A DNA stretch of 64,000 nucleotides from Nocardia sienata NBRC 100364 (GTDB lineage Bacteria > Actinomycetota > Actinomycetes > Mycobacteriales > Mycobacteriaceae): contig NZ_BDBX01000033.1 in assembly GCF_001613205.1 (NCBI RefSeq), positions 1 to 64,000 on the forward strand. The letters run 5' to 3'. Positions 54,421 through 63,400 of the stretch are shown in pieces. The position numbers and the translations under genes were made by a program. The notes beneath the pieces are model-generated. The model did no database searches and was not told the DNA's origin. It saw only the letters and a program-made list of their open reading frames with translations. Numbering within the stretch: the first letter of the stretch is position 1; every line of letters begins with the position of its first letter.

Positions 54421-56211
54421 CTAGGCGATACCTGTCTTCTCGAGCAGATCGCACAGCTCCGGGATGACCTCGGACATAGCGCTCGCGAATCCGCGCATTT
54501 GCTGTTCTATGTCCTGGAATGCGCTGAGGTGGATATCGAGGCGTCCGGGTTGCAGGACATACCCGATCCCGATGCATCGGGCGGTTATCGGCCCGAATCC
54601 GAAGAATCGAACGTGGGCCGACGATACGGCACTGGTACTGAGGTGATCATCGCGCAGAATACTCCAGCCAGGGGATTCGTAGAGTGCGAGCGGCTCATCG
54701 CCGCGTTCCCGCTGGATGCGCTGAAGCTCCACCAGGTGCCGTTCCGGCGCGCGCCCCGCCTGGCAGTCCCTGGTGTTGGCGACATGCGTCTCCACCGCGG
54801 CGCGTAGCGCTTCGGCCCGGGCGGCGACCGTAGCGGTCGGGTCGTCCATCGACGCCACGAAGCGCACGACCTCGGGCGTCACCGCCCGGAGGGCCTCTGT
54901 GCGGCCGTTTCGGTAATGCCGTACCGCAACGGATTCATAGGTGGTGCCGAGGAATCCCCTCGATCGTTGGTGAGCCAGTTGGTACGCCATTTGGACCAAC
55001 GCATCGGGGGATACCCCGAGACGCTTGGCCGTGTCCGACCCGAAATTCTCGAACGAGACGATCTCCGTGACCGTTTCATCCACCTGCCTACCGAAATCAG
55101 CAGAGGCGTTGTCGATTTCCTGCCGCAGATGATCGTCGAGACGGAACTCGATCGGCGATACCGCGGGAACTCGCCCGGTCTTCTCCGGGGAGATGGCCAT
55201 CGTACTTCCCAGAACGGCGTCGCAGAAGCTGGCCACGGTGGTTCCGTCCAGACCGGACTCCTCGATATTGATGCCCGCGCGGCCATCGGCGAAGACGATG
55301 AATGTCAAGGCTTTGTCGTACCAGCGGTTACCACCATCACCGTGCATCAGGTGGTTACATGCCGCAAGTTCGCCTTCGGGTACGAAATCGTCGAGCGCTA
55401 CACAGAACAGTGCCGTTTCGATCGTCTCGAGCGCGGCGAGATTGTCCGGATCTTCGATGAGTGCTCGGCGGGCAGTCGCCCATGCGGCACGTGACGTCGC
55501 CGTCAGCGCTCCCGGTGAGAGGTTGTCGACCTCCTCGGTGCCCCTGATCACCTCCAGTGCGGTGATCAGGTCCGCGACAGAATACGGGGTTCGGTCATCT
55601 GCGATGATCTCCAAGCGGAACGCCTGTCGACGGAAGAAGACGACGATATGGTCTGCCGCCGCGGGGCCGGGTTCGACGGCACTGTAGGCGGAGCGCACGG
55701 AATCGCGTTCGATACCGGGAATCCTGGTGGTACCGAACAGACACCTGTTCTGGTGCATGGACTGTGGCCGGCCGCGCAGCATCACGGGCGATACCAGCTC
55801 GGCGTCGAGTCCGAGTTTATAGGCGGCGGTACGCGCGATCAGTTCGGCGGCCCGTTCGAGTTGCCCGTGTTCGGAATCGGTGAACAAGAAGAACGAGTTC
55901 GCACTGAACGCGATACTGTCCCTATAGCCGAGATGGCGAGAAGCCCAGTAGGCATCGAGCCAACTGTGGACGCCGGGGGTCCGGTCGAATCGCTCGATTT
56001 CCTCTTGCCACTCCCGTGCCGGACTGTCCGGCGAGAGGAAATTCTCCACCGCTGCCTCGGTCGCCTCGAGTTGCTCGTCGGTCAGCAACGGCGCGCACCG
56101 CTCGAGCAATCGCTTGCACGATTCCTCCAGAGCCGGAATGGGCAGTCGCGGCAGTTGATCGTCGAAATCGAATGTGCCGACGGCGTTCTCGGCCCCAAAC
56201 TTCTCGTTCAC
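54421..56211 (-). CDS. Choline/carnitine O-acyltransferase homologue lacking the catalytic His
   Basis: Protein of 596 aa that follows the carnitine acyltransferase family along its length: LPRLPIPALEESCKRLLERC at the start, GGNRWYDKALTFIVFADGRA mid-protein, TTYESVAVRHYRNGRTEALR, and the STS block LSTSAVSSAHVRFFGFGP near the C-terminus. In the family the catalytic base is the His of E-H-S just before D-G; here the block is NIEESGLDG, with Glu318 at that position (codon GAG). So either the chemistry is changed or it is a non-catalytic acyl-CoA or substrate binder. The family is uncommon in bacteria. GTG start 56211 (MNEKFGAENAVG). Gaps to both neighbours are about 170-230 nt. Confidence 0.82.
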   Translation of the reverse strand: MNEKFGAENAVGTFDFDDQLPRLPIPALEESCKRLLERCAPLLTDEQLEATEAAVENFLSPDSPAREWQEEIERFDRTPGVHSWLDAYWASRHLGYRDSIAFSANSFFLFTDSEHGQLERAAELIARTAAYKLGLDAELVSPVMLRGRPQSMHQNRCLFGTTRIPGIERDSVRSAYSAVEPGPAAADHIVVFFRRQAFRLEIIADDRTPYSVADLITALEVIRGTEEVDNLSPGALTATSRAAWATARRALIEDPDNLAALETIETALFCVALDDFVPEGELAACNHLMHGDGGNRWYDKALTFIVFADGRAGINIEESGLDGTTVASFCDAVLGSTMAISPEKTGRVPAVSPIEFRLDDHLRQEIDNASADFGRQVDETVTEIVSFENFGSDTAKRLGVSPDALVQMAYQLAHQRSRGFLGTTYESVAVRHYRNGRTEALRAVTPEVVRFVASMDDPTATVAARAEALRAAVETHVANTRDCQAGRAPERHLVELQRIQRERGDEPLALYESPGWSILRDDHLSTSAVSSAHVRFFGFGPITARCIGIGYVLQPGRLDIHLSAFQDIEQQMRGFASAMSEVIPELCDLLEKTGIA

Positions 56212-56441
56212 CGGGAGAGTGTCTCACCACCACCGCTACCGCGGCTGGCTCCACCGGTGGGAAGGCCCGGCAAGACCGCGCGGCCGAGAACTGTTTTCCC
56301 AGTTGAGGTCCGGTCTCGACCCGGTCGGTCACTGAGCGGATGCCACCGCCGAGGGGGCAGCCCCTCCCCGTGTGACGCCGGGCTGAAGTCCCCACGGCGC
56401 CGGCGCGTAGCCGCTCGGTGACAAGCTCGGGTTCACCGTGG

Positions 56442-57357
56442 TCACGGCCGCTGCCATGAACTGAGAATTTCCAATACGGGCCGGTCCGGCAACGGTTTCG
56501 AATGACCGGAGAGCTGTCGCATGACGAGGACGGCGTACCGGAAGTCCGTCTCGATGAAGTCGACGAGTTCCGGAGTAAGACGTCCAGACGATGGCAGAGG
56601 CGCAAATTTCACGGTATCGATCATCACGCGCTTGATCTTCTGCACCCTGCCGGCCGTCAGCAGATGCGGGCCGCCAAGTGTTTGGGGAACAAAACTTCCG
56701 GACATCAGATGGTCCATCCGGGCACAGTCGTAGACCGGCGGGCCCAAGACAGCCAATTCCCAATCGAGGAGAGTCAGGGAACGATTGTTCGCCAGCGGGA
56801 AGTTGCCCACATCGGGATCGGCGTGCGGAATATGGAAATCGCTTTCCCGGCATCGCAAGAAAGTCACTTCGCAGTGGGAAAAGGATCTCGGAGCAACCCG
56901 AACTCGTCGAACAATGCCCCGAATTCATCGTAGTGCCGTCGGTAGAATTCGGTGTACCAATCGGCCATATACAAGAAGTGGTACACCGGCAGTTGCCACA
57001 GCCATCGCTTCGGCACGGTCCATCGTCCGTCCGCGCTCACTGCCCAGAGGGGATAATTCCCGTGCCGGCGGTACTTCGGAAAGATCGATCGTCCGGTCCG
57101 TCCTACCCGGTCTCCGGGCGGCACGTGCGGTCGCGGTCCACCGCCATCGCGCCCAGTACGCGCTCGACATCGCTGACCGCGTGATCCTGCGGCAGCGACG
57201 CGCCGAGAGCCGCGGTGGTGGAATCGGCGAACGAGTCGGCGGATACGGTCGATCGCGGATCGGCGCAGGAGTGCAGCACATTCCGCACCCGCCCGAGCAG
57301 ATTTCCTCTCATCGGATACAGCAGGGTGCAGTAGATCTCGCGCGCCGGCTCGTGCAT
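56442..57357 (-). pseudogene. Disrupted kinase-like (aminoglycoside phosphotransferase fold) gene
   Basis: Coding signal moves between three frames. The first block (57357-57103) reads MHEPAREIYCTLLYPMRGNL and stops at 57103. The second (about 57110-56864) reads GRSIFPKYRRHGNYPLWAVS, then YRRHYDEFGALFDEFGLLRD, and stops at 56864. The third (56867-56442) starts with a GTG overlapping that stop and carries the phosphotransferase catalytic loop HADPDVGNF and the metal-binding LLDWELAVLGPPVYDCARM. Together about 300 codons, the normal length of an APH-type kinase, so I read it as one gene broken by two frameshifts. Alternatives are translationally coupled small genes or sequencing errors. A complete kinase-like domain of the same class lies in the giant protein upstream. 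Confidence 0.5.
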
Positions 57358-57449
57358 CCATTGTGCGCGCTCGGTCGGTGGCAGTCAGCGTGCCGGGTGG
57401 CGCCGCGTGTGCGTGTTCTCGATCCGACCGAACACGAGCCTCGATATGA

Positions 57450-60400
57450 CTATTCCGATGCGCCGGGACGCTCCGTCGACCGTGGCGTACTGCGGCGGTT
57501 GCTGCTCCATGGTGAGGGTTCGGGCTTCACGCCGACGTTGTCTCGCCCGCCGGTATCGGACAGTTCGGCTGGTGCCGTGGTGTCTTGCGCCGGGAGCCGT
57601 TGTCCGTCGGCGGAGGCAGGCCCGCCGATCATGGATTCTGCCGATTCGCCCGGTCCGTCCAGCAGGTCCGCGATCGGCACGGCAGGCCCCGGTCGCCCTC
57701 GGTCGGAGCGGGGCTTGCCCTGCGGCCCCGGGTACACGATATCTGCGGTGCCCTCTGCCGCACTTCGTAGCAGCTTTGCCATCCAGCCGGTGAACGCGGA
57801 GACCGGCCCCGCGGCCGCGCGCAGCCTGCGCTGGGCTGCCTCTGGAAGAAACCCGATTCCACCCTCGACGATGTCCTTCCCGATGCCCAGCACCAGATCC
57901 GGGGACTCCCGTAGAACCGTACTGGCCAGGTAACGGTCGACGACCTTCATCATGTATTCCTCGGCCGCTCGACTACCCATCCGCGACCAGATGAAGGCAG
58001 CCAGATACCTTGCCCGCAGATACTCCGGGCTCTGGGCCGCGAGCCCCCGGCAACCCGGGAAGTGCAGCGCCGACCACAGGTCGTCCTTCAGGTATCGGTT
58101 CCAGAATTCGTACTCCTCGGGTGTGAGGACCTCGCGCATCAGGTCGTGATCGTGGCCCAGCAGGGGCCTTCCCGAGAAGTACTGCATCTTGCCGAACAGA
58201 ATCGACACCAGCTGCGGCCACTCGTCCAGCGATGTCGCCCGCAGGAATCTCGCCCACCTGGAGATCCGGTCGTTGACATCCCGGGTGCTGGCACGCTGCG
58301 GCTCATTCACCGGCAGCGTCCGCAGCTTCCAGACGGTGATGATCCTCCCGTCGCTCGTGGTCTTCTGCTGTTTGATGAACAGTGACTGCCAGTTGATCGC
58401 TTCGCCCAGTAGCGCCGCCGTAACCGCCGACTGTGTATCCGGCACCCCCAGTTCCTCGGCCCGCCGGTCCGCCATGGACAACAACTGCCGGATATGCTCC
58501 GCCGCCTCGTCCTCGCTCATCGGTGGGTCGGCGAGCTGCGCCAACTCCTCGAGCGACGCGTGACGGTGTTCGACGCGAAGCTTCCCCGCCGCCGCCAGAT
58601 GTTCCGGCACATCATCGCCGAGCAGTTCCAATGCCCGTTCCACCCGGGCCGCCTCCGCTACAGCTTCGCGGTTGCGCATCAAATTATCGATCGACAAGCC
58701 GGTTACGGACAGCAAGGCCAGTGCCGAGTAGACGGGGGCACGTTTCACGATCCGGTTAAGCTCGAGAAAGTCCTTGTCGGTGAACTCTTCCTCGAGATTC
58801 GTCTCGCGCACCTTGTCGGCACCCCAGGAGACCAGGGTGGAGATGATCGAACCCAGCTCGCGTGGGCCCATCTTGCCGAATTCCTTGTCGGGTATCTCCA
58901 GTTCCTTCAGCTTCTCGACCACCTCCGCGTGCATGGCATCGAACCATTTCCCCCGTTTGCTGACCCAGTCGGCGCCGAACGGCTCTCCTGGCTCGGGCCT
59001 CGGCAGGTATTTCAGGTACCAGTACGCCGCAGGGTCGATCGCGATCAGCTCGTCGATGGCGGCGTCTGTCTCCGCCCAGTATCGAGTCCAGTATTCGGAC
59101 TCGTTCTCCGCTGAGTCGCCGGCCCGTGCGTCGGTGTCGGCGCCGGGTACTGGCGGGGCCGGGGGTTCGGCGTCGGGGTCGAGGTCGATGGCGACGGTAT
59201 CGGGGCCGCGCGGCGTGGGATCGGGTTCGGGCTCCTGTGCGGCCAGGATTCGACGGTAAGCGGCGGGGCCGGCCGCCGATGCGGTGCGATCGGCCTCGGG
59301 GTCGACGAGGCGGGAGCCGATCGTCCGGTGCAGCCAGCTCGGCTTCTCCGGTCCCGGCCGGTGCGGGGCGCGTAGTACCTCATCGCCACGGCCTACTGCG
59401 ATCAGAGCGGAGCCGCCCAGCGGCTCGGTGGGAATGCCGGCGATGGAGTCGATGTACTGGAAGTACTGGCGATGACTTCGTAACGCAGTCGCGAACCGCG
59501 GCGTGTCCGGATACTGGGACCGGGCCCGTACCCCGCCGAACACCTCCGCCGCCGGATCCATCCCCTGCCCGCGACCGGCGATCCTTCCGGCCATCCCCGG
59601 TATGTTCGACCCGAGCGAGGTCACCGGGTCCTCACTGTTCGAGAAGACATACACCTCTTCGACACGGAACTCGTCCGCGTGCTGCAGCGGTCCCATGCCG
59701 GGAGAACCCAACACAGCGACCGATTCGACCACGGATGTCGACTCGGTGGCATCGAGGAATCGATCACCATATGCGGCCCAGGCCGCCGTGGTGGAGCCGT
59801 AACTGTGGGCAAAAAGCCGGTTCAGCGATATCGGAGAACCGCCGGGAAGTCCGCTCTGCAGCCGGCGAGTCGTATCGAACCCCCAGAGGTCTCGTACCAT
59901 CAGGCGCCCACCCTCGATGGCCGATTGAGGCGAAACGGTCTCGGTCATCATCGTTCCGCCACTGGGCGCGTCGTAGCCGAGCCACGCCATCGAAAAGATT
60001 CCGAGATCAGGATTCAATCTCGCCGACGCACTGTAGAGATTCCACGAATTGGTCAACCTGTCGTTCAGACGTTGCAGCGTGGTGGTGATTCCGGGAATCT
60101 GCCACAGTATGACTTCGGCGCTGTCGGCCCTACCGAAACCGACCAGCGCCCGCCCGGCTCCGCCGAACTCCTGAGCTTCATAGCCGATCACCTGCACAGG
60201 GGGCGCGGGCACGATGGGTTCCATGGACCGTGTCTCGAGCTCCGCTTTACCCAAGGCGTGGTGGCTGTAGACCAGGTTGCGCAGATGCCGGCGCTCCGCG
60301 GCGTCGAGCTGTGTCGCCATCCATTGCTCGATATCGGCGCCTTCGGGACACCTGGCCCGATAGGCCGCCAGTTCGCGGGCGATCGACAACCGATTGACCT

Positions 60401-63400
60401 GATCTCGTATCTCGAAGGGAATACCGTCGGCGTTGCCGAGCTCGGGAACCGCCCGCCGCACGGCTTCCCTCTGCTCCGAAGTCAGCTGATGCCACCATCG
60501 GAAGTTCGCTTCGGCCCGCTGCACCGACCGTTCTCTCACGTCGTCATCGCCGTACTCGGCGTGCACCAGATCGGCCGGAGAACGAACCAAACCCCCCACA
60601 TCGAATGCACTCCGTACCAACTCTTCCTCAGCGGACGTGGGCTTGGACGCCTCGGGCAGCAGCTCTGCGTACAGATGTGAACGATTGCGGATCGATCCGG
60701 TATCAGAGCTGAGGTCCCGCTTGCCGGTGCCATCGTCGACGATTGCGAAGCTGGCGGCGACATCCCGCGGTGTCACCACCTGCGTTGCCAGGAATGGCTG
60801 TCTGTTCGGGTTCTTCCGGCGATTCCACGGGTTGGCAGACGACGGAAGAATTCCCGGCCGACGCGTACGCGCGGTGTCGGTGAGCTGGGGATTCTCCAGC
60901 AGAGACGGTCCTCGTTCGTCCGAGCGACCGGGGTCGTCCGATGCGTGTCGCCCGAGTGTGGGATCGACCGGATCGGTAGCCAGAGCAGTACCGTTCGCTG
61001 CGATATCGGCGAATATCGTCAGTGACGATGAGGGAACCCCGGTGGCCGGGTCGGCAGAAAGATAACGTCCGAGCACCGACGTCCCGGGATCGGCAGCGGG
61101 GACCACGATGATCCGCTGTCCCCCGAACTCCATGCCCACACCGCGGCGGCGAACTCGCCTGACGCCTGCGCCCAGCACGGGAGATCGCCGCGATACCGTT
61201 TCCACGATATTGACCTCATCGACACCGAATTCCGCGGCATTCGCGACCGGCAGAGCGCCGCGGGGATCCGACAGCGTCACTGTGGTGACCTCGCCACTCA
61301 ACCGGGCGTGTGCGCCGGCGGCGCCGACCATGGCTGCGGCGGCGCCGTAGGCGAATATGTGATTCACCGGCGTCGGAGAGCCATCGGGCAGCTGGGCGGC
61401 GTACTCGCGGCCCGCGTTGAAACCTGCGATACCTGCGCTGAACTGTCGTCCATGCTGCACCCCGATCTTCGCTCGTCTGGGCGCAGTGTGCCGGTGGGAA
61501 ATCTTGGAGGCTGTCCGAGCGTCCGCGGTCCGTCCGGTAGTCGCCTCGTAATGGTTGCCCACGTAGACGACGTCGTCGGCAATGGACGAGAGGTCGCTGC
61601 TGTACACGACGTGCTCGGCGATCGAGAGCGCGGAGTCCAAGTCGCCGAACCCGATCTCGAGCCCGTCGTCGTGGTAGGCCAGCAGCTGCACCGGCGGCGG
61701 AACCTCTGAATGCATCGCCTTCGCCCGCAGTTCGGCCTGTGCCAGCGCTCTACGTGCGTGGAGGATACGGCGCAGCTTCCGGGGCTCACCGGGCCCGAAC
61801 TCCGAGTTGACCGTCTGGCTGATCCCGAGATTCTCGGGGGTGCGGGCGAGGAAGCTCGCGAGGTCACGATCGAGTTTCCGCCGGTTCGCAGTGTTCCTGT
61901 CCGCTGCCGGGATACCACCGACATTGCCGACCTCGGTGTGTACGAACAACACTGCTTCCCGCCGGGCTTCGTCCAGCGAGTGCCACCACCGGGCCACGGC
62001 CGTCGCTCGGTCACGTGCCGTCGCCACGACATCCCCGTCGGGCCGGTCCTCGGGAAACAGATCCGCCACGGTCGCACCCGGCACGAATCTCCGCAGCGCG
62101 TCCTCGGCGTATGCGAGATCGATATCGGTGATGGGCCCGCCGGCGAGCGCGGCCTTCACCGACTGCGGTAGGTCCTGCCGGTCCGCCGTGTCCGGGGCGG
62201 CGGCCCGGCTCGGCCGCGCGGAGTCTCCGGTGCCGAAGCGATCGACCACCCAGGGGCCCGATCGGCCGTACTGCGCCACCGCCGGGTCCACCGCCCCCTC
62301 TACCTGCCGCTCGCTGACCCCCAAGGCATCGGCTATCTCGTTCCGACTCGGAGTCATCGCTGCACGTCCTGGGCCGGTCGCCGCTGTTTCGGGTACCGGC
62401 GCGGAGGACGTAGCTCGTAGAGCTGTTTCGATTATCTCCGCATACGACAGAACGGTGAAGCCGAGGCTGTTCAACCCGGCGAAAAGGGCATTGCCGAGAT
62501 ATCTGGCGAGCTGGAACATTCGAATCCCGTCCGGGTTCGGCTTGGCCGCCTCTTTCATCAGCCCGACCGTATCGATGAAGGCCCGGATCACGTCGAGCAG
62601 GAAAACCCAGGGCACTATGTCGTTCGGGTAGTATCCGAACTCCGGCACCCTACCGGGGTTCCTATGCATGATTATCGCCTGCTCGAGGTCCTCCGGACCG
62701 TATAGAGCAAGGCCGTAATCGATGAGCACGTACTCTTTTCCTTGCGACCGATCCGAGCTCTCGAGATTTCGGGATTCGTACCGCTCCAATACGTTATCTT
62801 TGTGTATGTCTCCGTGGAGAAAACGAAACCGCTGCGAGCGAACATGGGGAATTTGCGATTCGAGTCGATCGAACAACGACTCACCGAACCCCAGCGCGGC
62901 GAACATGGTTCGATACGGCTCGATCCGGTTGAATACTCGAAACTTCTGCTCGAAGTGATCCATGAGCATTCGGTAGATACCGACCGAGTCGCCGTCTCCG
63001 GGGTACCCCTCAGGAAGCGGCAACAGCTCTTGCGGAACGGCAACCTCGGAGAACTGTTGCATGATTTCCCGGAGCTGACGCATCATCTCCATTCCGGAAA
63101 TTTCCGACACAGGCCTGCCGTATATCCGCCGCTGAATCTCGAATTCGAGCTCTCCATGGTCGTCCAGTGCCAGATACAGCGGGGAATCCACACCCCGCAC
63201 ACCGGCCTGCGCCAATGCCTGCCGTGTCTGGTATTCCTTAGGCCAGAGCACGAAATCCAGCGTTTCCGCTTCTTCTTTCGGGATGCGGACAACGAAATCG
63301 GACAAGGGATGGTCATCGAAGTCGAACATATAAACATCGTTGTAGCTGCCCGAGATCGGTGTACCGTACTCCAATGCGGCATCCCGCAACGCCGCGGCTA

